Assembly (NCBI RefSeq): GCF_001045555.1
Contig: NZ_LFBU01000001.1
Span: 2,046,001 to 2,110,000 of the forward strand
Source: Marinobacter subterrani
GTDB lineage: Bacteria; Pseudomonadota; Gammaproteobacteria; Pseudomonadales; Oleiphilaceae
Direction: 5' to 3'
DNA: 64,000 nt
In this document: positions 16,406 to 25,912 of the stretch, in pieces
Layout of the letters: every line of letters begins with the position of its first letter
Numbering within the stretch: position 1 is the first letter of the stretch
The notes under the pieces: model-generated
Seen by the model: the letters and a program-made list of their open reading frames with translations, nothing else
Database searches by the model: none
Told to the model about the DNA's origin: nothing
Translations under genes and position numbers: made by a program

Positions 16406-17023
16406 ATGCTCGACATCATTTACATTCTTGAAATGATTGGAATCGTTGCCTTTGCCATTTCCGGCATGATTGTCGCGCGCTCCAAGAATATGGATCCGGT
16501 CGGCGTGTTTACCATCGGGTTCATTACCGCCCTGGGCGGCGGCACCCTCCGGGACATGATCCTGGACAATCACCCGGTTTACTGGATCAAACATCAGGAG
16601 CAGCCCATCCTGATTCTGGCCATGGCCATTGTGTTCAGTTACTGGCGCCGGGCGGAGCGGATTCGCGAATCCGGCATCGTCTTCCCGGACGCCATCGGGC
16701 TCGGGGTCTTTTCCATACTGGGCGCCCAGCTTGCGCTGGACCTGGGGCATTCTTGGTTTATCGCCTCACTGCTCGGGGTGATGACCGGCACTTTCGGGGG
16801 CGCGCTTCGGGATACACTGTGCAATGAAGTACCCTACATTTTCCGCAAGGATCAGATCTACGCATCCATCTCTTTCGCGGGATGCTGGCTGTACTTCGTG
16901 TGCCAGTGGCTGCTGGACAACGAAACCCTGCCCCTGACCATCGGCCTGCTGTTTATTACGATTGTGCGGGTACTTGCGGTGCGGTTCGACATCCGGCTGC
17001 AGCGGGACCCTCACGGCCACTGA
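16406..17023 (+). CDS. UPF0126/TRIC-type small membrane channel or transporter
   Basis: 205 residues. The frame is open upstream, but ATG 16406 (MLDIIYILEMIGI) follows AGGG and gives the usual family start. Two homologous halves each contain a Gly-rich hairpin and the family signature: ITALGGGTLRDMI (~50) and MTGTFGGALRDTLCNEVP (~135). About seven membrane segments are expected. Bacterial TRIC homologues conduct cations; YadS-type members have been linked to glycine uptake. The substrate here is not deducible. Confidence 0.85.
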   Translation: MLDIIYILEMIGIVAFAISGMIVARSKNMDPVGVFTIGFITALGGGTLRDMILDNHPVYWIKHQEQPILILAMAIVFSYWRRAERIRESGIVFPDAIGLGVFSILGAQLALDLGHSWFIASLLGVMTGTFGGALRDTLCNEVPYIFRKDQIYASISFAGCWLYFVCQWLLDNETLPLTIGLLFITIVRVLAVRFDIRLQRDPHGH

Positions 17024-17039
17024 GCGCACTTCGGGCACG

Positions 17040-17052
17040 TGACAAATTGTCA
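17040..17052. promoter_or_regulatory. Palindrome upstream of the purine permease
   Basis: TGACAAATTGTCA is a perfect odd palindrome (6-bp arms around one A) about 125 bp before the permease start. It could be an operator, but no regulator is identified. Confidence 0.3.
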
Positions 17053-17176
17053 ATCATCCCTTGGCCTTGGACCTCTCAGCCGGTAAGATTGCCGTTTTTT
17101 CACGCAATTCTCGAATTCCGTTCAGACCAGACTTCCAAACACCAACTTTCAGCATCCTGTGAGGCAGACACCCGTC

Positions 17177-18475
17177 ATGCTTGAACGACTGTTCCAACTC
17201 CAGGCCCACGGCACCACCGTTCGTAAAGAAGTGGTTGCGGGCATTACCACCTTCCTGACCATGGCCTACATCATCGTGGTCAACCCCAGCATCCTGTCGT
17301 CCACCGGCATGGATTTCGGAGCTATCTTCGTGGCCACCTGTCTGGCTGCGGCTATCGGTACGCTGATCATGGGCCTGTGGGCAAACTACCCGATCGCCCT
17401 GGCACCCGGCATGGGCCTGAACGCCTTTTTCTCGTTTACCGTGGTTGGCAGCATGGGCTACAGCTGGCAGGTGGCGCTGGGTGCGGTCTTCCTGTCCGGC
17501 TTCCTTTTCTTCATGCTCAGCATTTTCAGGATCCGGGAATGGATCATTAACAGTATCCCCATGTCTCTGCGCTTCGGCATTTCCGCGGGCATCGGTTTCT
17601 TCCTGGCCCTGATCGCCCTGAAAAACGCCGGCATTGTGGTGGATCATCCGGCGACGCTGGTCGGCCTGGGCGAAGTCAAGACTGCGGAGAGCCTGCTGTT
17701 CTTCGGCGGCTTCATACTGATCTGCGCGCTGTCGTTCAGGCAGGTGACCGGCGCCGTGATGATCGGCATCCTTGCGGTGACCGGCATTGCCATGACCTTG
17801 GGCATGGTGGAATACAAGGGCCTTGCGTCCATGCCGCCCAGCATCGCGCCAACCTTTTTGCAGCTCGACCTGGCCGGCGCCCTGAACGTGGGCATGATCA
17901 GCATCGTCTTTGCCTTTCTGTTCGTCGATCTGTTCGACACGTCAGGAACGCTTATCGGCGCCGCCCAGCGCGGCGGGCTGCTCGACAAGGAGGGCAAGCT
18001 CCCTCGTCTGGGCCGGGCCCTGATGTCGGATTCCATCGCCACCATGTCCGGCGCGGCTCTGGGCACCTCCACCACCACCAGTTACATCGAATCGACCGCC
18101 GGTATCTCCGCCGGGGGCCGGACCGGGCTGACGGCCGTGGTGGTAGCCGCCCTGTTTCTGGCCAGCCTTCTGCTGTCGCCGATCGCCAGCATTATCCCCG
18201 CCTACGCCACGGCGCCGGCTCTGTTGTACGTGGCGGTTCTGATGACCAGCGGGCTCAAATTGATAGACTGGGACGACGTAACCGACGCTGCCCCGGCAGT
18301 CGTCACGGCGCTGATGATGCCGCTGACCTTCTCCATCGCCAATGGTATCGCGCTGGGCTTCATTACCTACGCGCTCATGAAGGCAGCCAGTGGCCGCTGG
18401 TCGGATCTGAACGCCAGTGTTGTGATCATTGCTGCCATCTTCATTCTCAAATTCATGTTCCTGGACGTGGCATAA
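17177..18475 (+). CDS. NCS2 (AzgA-type) purine permease
   Basis: 432 residues from ATG 17177; a GTG at 17159 is in frame but has no ribosome site, whereas GAGG lies upstream of the ATG. Family features: HGTTVRKEVVAGITTFLTMA, ANYPIALAPGMGLNAFFSFT (~residue 75), FLFVDLFDTSGTLIGAA (~residue 250) and LGTSTTTSYIESTAGISAGG (~residue 295). About twelve membrane spans. The AzgA branch carries adenine, guanine or hypoxanthine with protons. apt starts 31 bp downstream, so uptake and salvage are coupled. Confidence 0.88.
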   Translation: MLERLFQLQAHGTTVRKEVVAGITTFLTMAYIIVVNPSILSSTGMDFGAIFVATCLAAAIGTLIMGLWANYPIALAPGMGLNAFFSFTVVGSMGYSWQVALGAVFLSGFLFFMLSIFRIREWIINSIPMSLRFGISAGIGFFLALIALKNAGIVVDHPATLVGLGEVKTAESLLFFGGFILICALSFRQVTGAVMIGILAVTGIAMTLGMVEYKGLASMPPSIAPTFLQLDLAGALNVGMISIVFAFLFVDLFDTSGTLIGAAQRGGLLDKEGKLPRLGRALMSDSIATMSGAALGTSTTTSYIESTAGISAGGRTGLTAVVVAALFLASLLLSPIASIIPAYATAPALLYVAVLMTSGLKLIDWDDVTDAAPAVVTALMMPLTFSIANGIALGFITYALMKAASGRWSDLNASVVIIAAIFILKFMFLDVA

Positions 18476-18505
18476 CCCGCGTCCGGAACCATTACCGGAT
18501 CTGTT

Positions 18506-19048
18506 ATGGATTATTTCTCGGAGAGCATCAAGAAAGCCATTCGTACCGTGCCGGACTGGCCGAAGCCCGGCGTCGCCTTCCGCGACATTACCACCGTGCT
18601 CCAGGACAAGACCGCGTTCCGGAAGCTTATTGATGCCTTTGTGCACCGCTATCATGGCGAGGAGATTGATGCCGTGGCCGCGGTTGATGCCCGCGGGTTC
18701 ATCATCGGTTCGGCCCTGGCCTATGAACTCAATGCGTCGCTGGTGCTGGTCCGCAAGAAAGGCAAACTGCCGTTCGATACCCTGGTCGAAGATTATGAGC
18801 TGGAGTACGGCACAGCTTCCGTCGAACTGCACAAGGATGCCTTCAAGCCAGGCGACAAGGTGGTGCTGGTGGACGACCTGATCGCCACAGGCGGCACCAT
18901 GCTGGCGGCAAGCCGGCTGATCCGGCGCATCGGTGCGGAGATAGTGGAAGTGGCCGCCATGATTGATCTGCCCGACCTGGGAGGTTCCCGGAAGCTGCAG
19001 GAGGAGGGGCTTCAGGTTTATACTGTGTGCTCGTTTGAAGGGGATTAA
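18506..19048 (+). CDS. apt: Adenine phosphoribosyltransferase
   Basis: 180 residues, the normal Apt length. The PRPP loop is [14 protein letters not shown] (~residue 118), and the N-terminal segment [17 protein letters not shown] is the Apt signature. [14 protein letters not shown] and RKKGKLP complete the active site. It converts adenine plus PRPP to AMP in the cytosol. Placed right behind a purine permease, in the same operon. Confidence 0.95.
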   Translation: MDYFSESIKKAIRTVPDWPKPGVAFRDITTVLQDKTAFRKLIDAFVHRYHGEEIDAVAAVDARGFIIGSALAYELNASLVLVRKKGKLPFDTLVEDYELEYGTASVELHKDAFKPGDKVVLVDDLIATGGTMLAASRLIRRIGAEIVEVAAMIDLPDLGGSRKLQEEGLQVYTVCSFEGD

Positions 19049-19072
19049 CCAACCGTACACAGGGAGCGACCC

Positions 19073-19735
19073 ATGCCGGATTACCAACACCACTGGAAGG
19101 ACGGGACACCTGTTCATCTGCCCCTGGGCAAAATCGTCTGTATTGGTCGCAACTACGCGGAGCATGCGAAGGAACTGAACAACCCGGTACCGGATGAGCC
19201 GCTGCTGTTTATCAAGCCAGCCACCTCTGCCGTTCACCTCACCCGCCCTGTGGACTTCCCCAGAGACCGGGGCGAGGTTCACTTCGAAACCGAGCTGGCC
19301 GTGCTCATCGGCCGCCCCCTGACCAACGCTTCCGCCAGCGAGGCCGAGGCCGCCATTCTCGGTTACGGCCTGGCGCTGGACCTGACCCTGCGGGATCTGC
19401 AAAGCAGGCTGAAGGAAAAGGGCCAGCCCTGGGAAAGGGCCAAAGCCTTCGACGGTGCCTGCCCGCTCTCGCCCTTCGTGGCGGCCGAGAAGTTTACCGG
19501 TGGCAATATCCACTTCACGCTGGATATTGATGGCAGTCGCCAGCAGACCGGCGACACCCACGACATGCTCAACCCGGTAATCCCACTGATTGCCCACATC
19601 AGCAGCCAGTTCACACTGCTGCCCGGCGATGTGGTGCTGACCGGCACACCCAAAGGGGTCGGCCCGCTGAAGTCTGGCCAGACACTCTCGCTTGAACTGG
19701 AAGACCTGCTGTTCGTGGAGACCAAAGTGGTTTAA
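19073..19735 (+). CDS. Fumarylacetoacetate hydrolase-family protein (acylpyruvase/oxaloacetate decarboxylase type)
   Basis: 220 residues, the short single-domain FAH form (YcgM/FAHD1). Metal ligands are in HFETELAVLIG (two Glu near residue 66) and GYGLALDLTLRDLQ (Asp near 102), with KAFDGACPLSPF and TGTPKGVGPL further on. This class cleaves acylpyruvates or decarboxylates oxaloacetate using Mg or Mn. Begins 24 bp after apt on the same strand and may share its transcript. The exact substrate cannot be told from sequence. Confidence 0.85.
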   Translation: MPDYQHHWKDGTPVHLPLGKIVCIGRNYAEHAKELNNPVPDEPLLFIKPATSAVHLTRPVDFPRDRGEVHFETELAVLIGRPLTNASASEAEAAILGYGLALDLTLRDLQSRLKEKGQPWERAKAFDGACPLSPFVAAEKFTGGNIHFTLDIDGSRQQTGDTHDMLNPVIPLIAHISSQFTLLPGDVVLTGTPKGVGPLKSGQTLSLELEDLLFVETKVV

Positions 19736-19783
19736 CGTGCAGGGCCGGCTAAACCCAACTCCGGTCAAGGGCGTACATCTGTT

Positions 19784-21097
19784 ATGGCAAAGAAACCGGT
19801 AACCTCCCGAAGTGGTCGCTTTTTCAAACTCGCAGGCATGACTGCGTCTGTCGCAGGGCAGTACGCAGGCCAGCGCGCGCGCCGGCTATTCCGAACCGAA
19901 AATGACGAAGGCGCCCAGAGCGAGAGCTACACCCGCATGGCCGACCAGATTGCCGACACCCTGGGCGAGCTCAAGGGCGCGGTCATGAAAGTCGGACAGA
20001 TTGCCTCGCAGACCCAGGATTTTCTGCCCAGGGAGTTTTCCGACGCGCTGGAGAAACTGCAGAAAGAAGCCCCTCCGATGCCGTTTGAGGTGATCGTTGA
20101 GCAGATTGAGTCCGAGCTGGGCAAACCGGTTTCCGAACTGTTCGAATACCTGCAGGAAACGCCCTACGCCGCCGCGTCCATCGGCCAAGTGCATCGGGCG
20201 CGGCTGCAGGACGGTACCGATGTCATTGTGAAAGTCCAGTACCCGGGCGTTGACGAATCCTGCGATTCCGACCTGAAGCAACTGCGCATGGCCCTGAAAC
20301 TGGGCGGCCTGTTGAAGATGCCCAAGGAGTCGGTTGACCGCCTGTTCGCGGAAATCCGGGAGCGTCTCAAAGAGGAACTGGACTACGAAAACGAAGCCAA
20401 CAACATCGACCTGTTCCGGAAATTCCACGAGGATCAGCCCTGGATACTGATTCCTTCGGTTGCCCGGAGCCACTCAACCCGGCGGGTGCTCACCCTTGAG
20501 CTGGTGGAGGGCGACCATGTCAGCAAGGTCAGCCGTGACCGCTATGACCAGGACACCATTAATCTGATTGGCCACCGGATTTTTACCCTCATGGCGGACC
20601 AGCTGTTCCGCTTCCGGTGCATTCATGGCGACCCCCACGCCGGCAACTTTGCCTACAGGCCCGACGGCACCATCATCATGTACGACTTCGGCTGTGTTAA
20701 GAAGCTCAAGCCGGAGATTGTCGAGGCTTATCGCAACGCGTTGGTTGCCGCCCTCAACGAGGATTATGAAGCACTCGACCGCTATCTAATCGACCTTGGC
20801 GCCCGGGTCGGCAGCCAGCCAGCGGTCGATGAAGCCTACTATGCCATGTGGCGGGACATCCTCGTTGTGCCCTTCGAGCACGACGAGCCCTACGATTTCG
20901 GGGAGTCGGAAATCCACAAACGGGTAGCGGCCAAGACCAGCACCGTGTTCAAGTACCTCGACTACTTCAAACCGCCGGTGGAGAGCATTTTTATTGACCG
21001 GATGATCGCCGGCCACTACTGGATGCTGAAGCGGCTGGGGGTTCAGGCCGCGTTCCGGACCGAACTACAAAAGTACCTGCAAAAAGCGCCGGGATAA
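19784..21097 (+). CDS. ABC1/UbiB-family atypical kinase
   Basis: 437 residues. ABC1 hallmarks are present: the KxGQ motif in [19 protein letters not shown] (~residue 70), the Ala-rich nucleotide loop [13 protein letters not shown] (~residue 128), the Lys in [13 protein letters not shown], and the catalytic [12 protein letters not shown] with YDFGCVKKL (~residue 285). Family members support ubiquinone biosynthesis or lipid handling. With no C-terminal membrane helices visible, it is the soluble ADCK-like form rather than UbiB itself. Its stop codon lies in the loop of a terminator. Confidence 0.88.
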   Translation: MAKKPVTSRSGRFFKLAGMTASVAGQYAGQRARRLFRTENDEGAQSESYTRMADQIADTLGELKGAVMKVGQIASQTQDFLPREFSDALEKLQKEAPPMPFEVIVEQIESELGKPVSELFEYLQETPYAAASIGQVHRARLQDGTDVIVKVQYPGVDESCDSDLKQLRMALKLGGLLKMPKESVDRLFAEIRERLKEELDYENEANNIDLFRKFHEDQPWILIPSVARSHSTRRVLTLELVEGDHVSKVSRDRYDQDTINLIGHRIFTLMADQLFRFRCIHGDPHAGNFAYRPDGTIIMYDFGCVKKLKPEIVEAYRNALVAALNEDYEALDRYLIDLGARVGSQPAVDEAYYAMWRDILVVPFEHDEPYDFGESEIHKRVAAKTSTVFKYLDYFKPPVESIFIDRMIAGHYWMLKRLGVQAAFRTELQKYLQKAPG

Positions 21098-21117
21098 GGC
21101 CCATTCCCGACGCTTTT
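21082..21117. terminator. Bidirectional terminator between the ABC1 kinase and mscL
   Basis: AAAAGCG-C-CGGGA (21082-21094) pairs with TCCCG-A-CGCTTTT (21105-21117): 12 bp with one mismatch and a 10-base loop that contains the kinase TAA stop. A- and T-tracts flank both sides, so it can serve both converging genes. Confidence 0.65.
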
Positions 21118-21145
21118 GCCTGTATCTCTGCGACCCGTATTCCAG

Positions 21146-21550
21146 CTAGGGTTTGTTCTTCAGAAGGTCCCGGATCTCCATCAGCAACTGCTCCTGGGCC
21201 GAGGGCGCGGGTGGTGCCGCCGGGGTTTCAGCCTCTTTCTTGCGCAGACTGTTCAGCGCCTTCACCGCCATGAATACCGCGAAGGCGACAATCACGAAAT
21301 CAAACACCGCCTGCAGGAACACACCATAACGTATCGCGACAGCCTCAACGCCCTCACTTGCCGCCTTGAGAGTAATCACCAGATTCGAGAAATCCACACC
21401 GCCGATCAGCATTCCAATCGGTGGCATCAGCACATCGGCCACAAACGACGTCACAATCTTGCCAAACGCCACGCCTATGATAATACCCACCGCCATATCC
21501 ACGACATTGCCCTTGACGGCAAACTCCTTGAACTCTTTCATAATGCTCAT
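21146..21550 (-). CDS. mscL: Large-conductance mechanosensitive channel MscL
   Basis: 134 residues, standard MscL size. TM1 carries [20 protein letters not shown] and the pore-lining stretch through [17 protein letters not shown]2 is [20 protein letters not shown]; the C-terminal helix is [10 protein letters not shown] after a Pro/Ala linker. Homopentameric inner-membrane valve that releases solutes on hypo-osmotic shock. Convergent with the ABC1 kinase gene. Confidence 0.97.
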   Translation of the reverse strand: MSIMKEFKEFAVKGNVVDMAVGIIIGVAFGKIVTSFVADVLMPPIGMLIGGVDFSNLVITLKAASEGVEAVAIRYGVFLQAVFDFVIVAFAVFMAVKALNSLRKKEAETPAAPPAPSAQEQLLMEIRDLLKNKP

Positions 21551-21676
21551 CGCACTCTACTCCTTGAATGTCAGACCCGGTTGGCCCACAGACGTCGGGG
21601 GCACGCCATCTAAGACGTAACTTGAGTGTAGTGTATGGAGAAAAAAAGAATAAGAAACGGTAGTGGGTATACTGAG

Positions 21677-22354
21677 TTAGCGCAGGCAGGCAACCCACTC
21701 AGCAGTGCCCTCGCAGGCGCCCTTGCGAATTACCCGGGCCCGGGACACCCTCGGCGGCTCGCCGGGATCGATGAGGGTGATGGGCACGTCCCGGTCCACT
21801 TCATAGACCAGTCCGGCGGCTGGGTAGACCTGCAGAGAGGTGCCCACGATCAGCAAGTGATCCGCCGTGCGAACAATCTCGGCGGCTTTGTCCAGCATGG
21901 GCACTTCCTCGCCGAACCAGACAATATGCGGGCGCAACTGGGCGCCCCGTTCGCAGGTGTCACCGGGGTTTATGTCCCGGTAACCGATGTCATACACCAG
22001 ATCGGGATACCGTGAGCTGCGGGCCTTGGTGAGCTCACCATGCAGGTGAATCACGGTACTGGCACCGCCGCGTTCGTGCAGGTCGTCGACATTCTGGGTA
22101 ATCACCGTTACCCGGTAGCGCTTTTCCAGTTCCGCCAGCAGCCGGTGGGCCTGGTTGGGCTGTGCAGATTCCAGCTGGCGCCGACGGTCGTTGTAGAAGC
22201 GCAGCACCAGTTCCTGATTCCGGGCAAACGCCTCGGGCGTGGCCACATCGTAGACACTGTGCTGCTCCCACAGGCCGCCGTTGTCCCGGAAGGTGGAGAG
22301 GCCGCTTTCGGCGCTGATTCCGGCGCCTGTCAGTATTACGATATGATCCTGCAT
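21677..22354 (-). CDS. Sir2-family NAD-dependent protein deacylase lacking zinc cysteines
   Basis: 225 residues. NAD-binding GAGISAESGLSTFRD (~10-24), QNVDDLHERGG (~87-97), catalytic His105 in HLHGE, and VWFGEEVP (~145). The pair Tyr54/Arg57 (FYNDRR) is the class III marker for removing succinyl and malonyl groups. The zinc module is degraded: only Cys134 remains where four cysteines are expected, and the usual ARC position reads ARSS. Its ATG overlaps the stop of the D-2-hydroxyglutarate dehydrogenase gene (TGATG), so the two are translationally coupled. Confidence 0.88.
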   Translation of the reverse strand: MQDHIVILTGAGISAESGLSTFRDNGGLWEQHSVYDVATPEAFARNQELVLRFYNDRRRQLESAQPNQAHRLLAELEKRYRVTVITQNVDDLHERGGASTVIHLHGELTKARSSRYPDLVYDIGYRDINPGDTCERGAQLRPHIVWFGEEVPMLDKAAEIVRTADHLLIVGTSLQVYPAAGLVYEVDRDVPITLIDPGEPPRVSRARVIRKGACEGTAEWVACLR

Positions 22355-23757
22355 CAGTCGAATATCTTGCCCGGGTTCATGATGCCGTTGGGGTCGAAAA
22401 CCCGCTTGATCCCCTTCAGATAGGCAATCTCCGCCTCACTGCGGGTGTACTTCAGGTAGGGTTTCTTGGTCATGCCCACGCCATGCTCGGCGGAGACACT
22501 GCCCTGGTAGCGCTCGACAATCTCGAATACCCACTTGTTGACCTGCTGGCATTTCCCGAAAAAGTCTTCCTTGGCCATGTCTTCCGGTTTGAGGATGTTC
22601 AGGTGCAGGTTGCCATCGCCGATGTGGCCAAACCAGATGATCTCGAAATCCGGGTAGTGCTCGGTGACCACCTCGTCGATTTCCTGAAGAAACCCGGGAA
22701 CCTTGGACACCACCACGGAAATGTCGTTCTTGTAGGGAGTGCGCGGGGCAATGGATTCGGAAATCCGCTCCCGCAGCTGCCACAGGTTCCGGGCCTGGGT
22801 TTCACTCTGGCTGATCACGCCATCGAGCACCCAGCCGTTCTCGACGCACTGCTCGAACAGGCCCATGGCGTCATCCATAACCTGATCGGAGACTGCCTCG
22901 AACTCCAGCAGCGCGTAATAAGGCGCCTCGGTTTCGAACGGTGCCTGCACCTGGCCATGAGCCAGAACGTGGCCCATGGCCTGATGGGAGAAGAACTCAT
23001 AGGCAGTAAGGTCAATCTTTTTCTGGAAGGTCTGCAACACATCCATGGTGTTGGTCAGGTCATTCAGGCCCAGGACCAGTACCGTCAGGTTCTCCGGCTT
23101 CCGGGAAAGCTTCATGGTGGCTTCGGTGATAAACCCCAGGGTGCCTTCGGCACCGATAAACAGATGGCGAAGATCGTAGCCGGTGTTGTTCTTTTCCAGA
23201 TCCTTGTTCAGGTCCAGGATGTCGCCCTTACCGGTTACCACCTTTAAACCGGCCACCCAGTCGCGGCTCATGCCATAACGGATCACCTTGATACCGCCGG
23301 CGTTGGTGGAGAGATTACCGCCGAGCTGGCTGGAGCCGGCGGAAGCGAAATCCACCGGGTAATAAAGGCCGTTTTCCGCGGCGGCATTCTGCAACTGCTC
23401 CGTCACGACACCGGCCTGGCAGCGCACCGTCCGGTCACTGGCATTGAAATCCAGAATCCGGTTCATGTTGTCAAACGCCACAACCACCTCGCCGTTGGCC
23501 GCCACTGCACCAGCGCTCAGGCCGGTCCTGCCGCCGGAAGGCACCAGCGCCACCTGACTGTCGTTGGCAAACCGTACCAGCGCCTGCACCTGCTCCGTGG
23601 TCTTGGGCAACACAATCGCCAGCGGCTTGGGCGGGTAGATCCGGGTCCAGTCCTTGCCGTAGGTGTCGAGGTCTGCCGGATCGGTCAGTACCTTGCCGGG
23701 GGCATCGCCGGCGGCCATCAGGTCTTTCAGGGAAGCAATGATCTGTTCGGAATTCAT
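22354..23757 (-). CDS. FAD-linked D-2-hydroxyglutarate dehydrogenase
   Basis: 467 residues from ATG 23757 (a TTG 14 codons upstream is also in frame). FAD-binding type 4 domain: LALVPSGGRTGLSAGAVA-like motif (~residue 75) and FASAGSSQLGGNLSTNAGG (~residue 130). The C-terminal oxidase domain carries the metal-site motif WFGHIGDGNLHLNI (~residue 370) and SAEHGVGMTKK (~residue 420). It oxidises D-2-hydroxyglutarate to 2-oxoglutarate, passing electrons to the respiratory chain. Divergent from serA: in Pseudomonas the same neighbour pair recycles the D-2-hydroxyglutarate made by SerA. D-lactate dehydrogenase is the alternative. Confidence 0.85.
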   Translation of the reverse strand: MNSEQIIASLKDLMAAGDAPGKVLTDPADLDTYGKDWTRIYPPKPLAIVLPKTTEQVQALVRFANDSQVALVPSGGRTGLSAGAVAANGEVVVAFDNMNRILDFNASDRTVRCQAGVVTEQLQNAAAENGLYYPVDFASAGSSQLGGNLSTNAGGIKVIRYGMSRDWVAGLKVVTGKGDILDLNKDLEKNNTGYDLRHLFIGAEGTLGFITEATMKLSRKPENLTVLVLGLNDLTNTMDVLQTFQKKIDLTAYEFFSHQAMGHVLAHGQVQAPFETEAPYYALLEFEAVSDQVMDDAMGLFEQCVENGWVLDGVISQSETQARNLWQLRERISESIAPRTPYKNDISVVVSKVPGFLQEIDEVVTEHYPDFEIIWFGHIGDGNLHLNILKPEDMAKEDFFGKCQQVNKWVFEIVERYQGSVSAEHGVGMTKKPYLKYTRSEAEIAYLKGIKRVFDPNGIMNPGKIFD

Positions 23758-23946
23758 GGAATCGTCGTTCTCGTAAGGTTCTGGCCGGGGATCTTGCAAC
23801 AGGAATCACAGACAGTTGATTCAGGCAAACCGGCGCGCTGTGAAAGTCTGCGTTTATGGTATCATACTGCCCCTGTTCTGTGAGCCAGCCCTGACGATCA
23901 CTGGCCACGGGTCATTTCACGTGACGAAAGGTTCGGAAGCAAGCCC

Positions 23947-25176
23947 ATGTCAAATACGTCTCTTGAGAAGAGCAAAATCCGGATTCTGCTGCTGGAAGGC
24001 GTGCATCAATCTGCCATTGATACCCTGAACGCTGCGGGCTACACCAACATCGAGTATCTGACTCACTCACTGGCTGAGGACGACCTGATCGAGAAGATTG
24101 CCGATGCGCACTTCGTCGGGATCCGCTCTCGCACCCAGTTGACCGGGAAAGTATTTGAAGCCGCCAAGAAGCTGGTGGCCGTGGGCTGCTTCTGTATCGG
24201 CACCAACCAGGTTGATCTGCAGGCGGCCACCCGCAAGGGTGTTGCGGTCTTCAACGCGCCCTTCTCCAACACCCGGAGTGTGGCGGAACTGGTTCTGGCC
24301 CAGGCTATCCTGCTGCTGCGGGGCGTGCCTGAGAAGAACGCCAAGGCCCATCGCGGTGAATGGCAGAAGTCCGCCAAGGACAGCTATGAGATCCGGGGCA
24401 AGAAGCTTGGCATTATTGGCTATGGCAACATTGGCACCCAGTTCAGCGTCCTGGCCGAAGGCCTGGGCATGGACGTGTACTTCTACGATGTGGTCTCCAA
24501 ACTGTCCATCGGCAACGCCACCCAGGTGGGCACCATGCAGGAGCTGCTCAACATCGCCGACGTGGTCAGCCTGCATGTGCCAGAAACACCGGCCACCAGG
24601 TACATGTTCAAGGCTGAGCAGTTCGCCCAGATGAAGCCGGGCAGCATCCTGATGAACGCGTCCCGCGGCACGGTCGTCGAGATCGATGCCCTGGCGGATG
24701 CCCTGAGCAGCGGCAAGCTGCTAGGCGCGGCCATTGATGTATTCCCGGTTGAGCCGAAGTCCAACGACGAGGAATTTGTATCTCCCCTGCGGGAATTCGA
24801 TAACGTGATCCTGACCCCGCACGTGGGCGGATCGACGATTGAAGCCCAGGAAAACATTGGCCGTGAAGTGGCCGAGAAGCTGGCCATGTACAGCGACAAC
24901 GGCACCTCTGTCTCTTCCGTGAACTTCCCGGAAGTGGCGCTGCCCTCGCACCCCAACCAGCACCGTCTGCTGCACATCCACGAGAACGTGCCGGGCGTGA
25001 TGTCCGAGATCAACCAGGTATTCTCGGAAAACGGCATCAACGTGTGTGGCCAGTATCTGCAGACCAAGGAAGACATCGGTTACGTGGTGGTGGATGTCGA
25101 CAAGGCCTACGGCGAGCTGGCACTGGAGAAGCTGTTGCAGGTCAAGGGCACGATCCGCTGTCGAGTGCTGTTCTGA
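23947..25176 (+). CDS. serA: D-3-phosphoglycerate dehydrogenase
   Basis: 409 residues, the E. coli SerA size class. NAD-binding GIIGYGNIGTQFSVLAEGLG (~residue 155), catalytic region MNASRGTVVEIDALADAL (~residue 238) and HVGGSTIEAQENIG (~residue 296). The last ~80 residues are an ACT domain (NVPGVMSEINQVFSENGINV) for serine feedback. First step of serine biosynthesis; the enzyme of this type can also reduce 2-oxoglutarate. Divergent from the D-2-hydroxyglutarate dehydrogenase gene and followed by a strong terminator. Confidence 0.95.
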   Translation: MSNTSLEKSKIRILLLEGVHQSAIDTLNAAGYTNIEYLTHSLAEDDLIEKIADAHFVGIRSRTQLTGKVFEAAKKLVAVGCFCIGTNQVDLQAATRKGVAVFNAPFSNTRSVAELVLAQAILLLRGVPEKNAKAHRGEWQKSAKDSYEIRGKKLGIIGYGNIGTQFSVLAEGLGMDVYFYDVVSKLSIGNATQVGTMQELLNIADVVSLHVPETPATRYMFKAEQFAQMKPGSILMNASRGTVVEIDALADALSSGKLLGAAIDVFPVEPKSNDEEFVSPLREFDNVILTPHVGGSTIEAQENIGREVAEKLAMYSDNGTSVSSVNFPEVALPSHPNQHRLLHIHENVPGVMSEINQVFSENGINVCGQYLQTKEDIGYVVVDVDKAYGELALEKLLQVKGTIRCRVLF

Positions 25177-25192
25177 TCAGAACCGGCAGGTC

Positions 25193-25224
25193 AAAAAAAC
25201 CGGAGCAGATGCTCCGGTTTTTTT
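25193..25224. terminator. Strong bidirectional terminator after serA
   Basis: A7-CCGGAGC (25193-25206) pairs perfectly with GCTCCGG-T7 (25211-25224) around AGAT. The A- and T-tracts on both sides serve serA and the convergent OmpA-family gene. Confidence 0.92.
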
Positions 25225-25233
25225 ATGGTCTGC

Positions 25234-25890
25234 TTACTGCATGGGAACCAGCGTCAGCTCAACCCGGCGGTTCTGTTCACGACCAGCGGGGGTCTCGTTT
25301 GTGGCAACGGGGTAACGTTCACCATAGCCCACTGCCCGAGTGCGCTTCGGCTCGATACCCTGGTTGAGCAGGAAGTCCCGCACTGACGCCGCACGCTGCT
25401 CGCTCAGCAACTGGTTATAGCTGTCTGAACCCAGGCTGTCGGTGTGCCCTTCAATCTGGATCATGGTCTGGTCAAATTCCTTGAGTACCAGCGCGACCGA
25501 CTCCAGGGTGTCTCTGAAAGCGGGCTGGATGGAGGACTCGTTCAGATCAAAGGTGATATTGCCCGGCATGATCAGTTCGATCTGATCACCGTTACGCACC
25601 ACCTGCACACCGGAGCCCTGAAGCTTCTGACGCAGCTGGGCCTCCTGGCGATCCATGTAATACCCGATACCCCCACCAACGGCAGCACCGCCAGCGGCAC
25701 CGATCAGTGCGCCCTTGCCCCGGTCACTGTCGCTGGATGTCGCGGCACCGATAGCGGCACCACCAATGGCCCCGATAATGCTGCCAGTGGTCGCCTTGGA
25801 GACTTCTTTCTCACCAGTGTACGGATCGTATGTCATACAGCCGCTCAAACCGGCAGTAGCAACGGCAAATGCGATAATTGTTTTCTTCAC
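25234..25890 (-). CDS. OmpA-family lipoprotein with glycine-zipper domain
   Basis: 218 residues from GTG 25890, chosen because AGGAG lies six bases before it and a lipoprotein leader follows (VKKTIIAFAVATAGLSGC); upstream in-frame codons would bury the leader. After the lipidated Cys comes a glycine-zipper stretch (GSIIGAIGGAAIGAA and a second repeat, ~35-80), then a C-terminal OmpA domain with TFDLNESSIQP, IEGHTDSLGSDSYNQLLSEQ and GYGERYPVATNETPAGREQN. YiaD/YfiB-like; it would sit in the outer membrane and bind peptidoglycan. Confidence 0.9.
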   Translation of the reverse strand: MKKTIIAFAVATAGLSGCMTYDPYTGEKEVSKATTGSIIGAIGGAAIGAATSSDSDRGKGALIGAAGGAAVGGGIGYYMDRQEAQLRQKLQGSGVQVVRNGDQIELIMPGNITFDLNESSIQPAFRDTLESVALVLKEFDQTMIQIEGHTDSLGSDSYNQLLSEQRAASVRDFLLNQGIEPKRTRAVGYGERYPVATNETPAGREQNRRVELTLVPMQ

Positions 25891-25912
25891 AAACTTCTCC
25901 TGTAACTTGTGA

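Noticed and set aside
17942..19768. 608-codon open frame on the minus strand opposite the purine permease, apt and the FAH gene
   Set aside because: It spans three well-supported opposite-strand genes, which cannot be an accident of the other direction; no domain seen.
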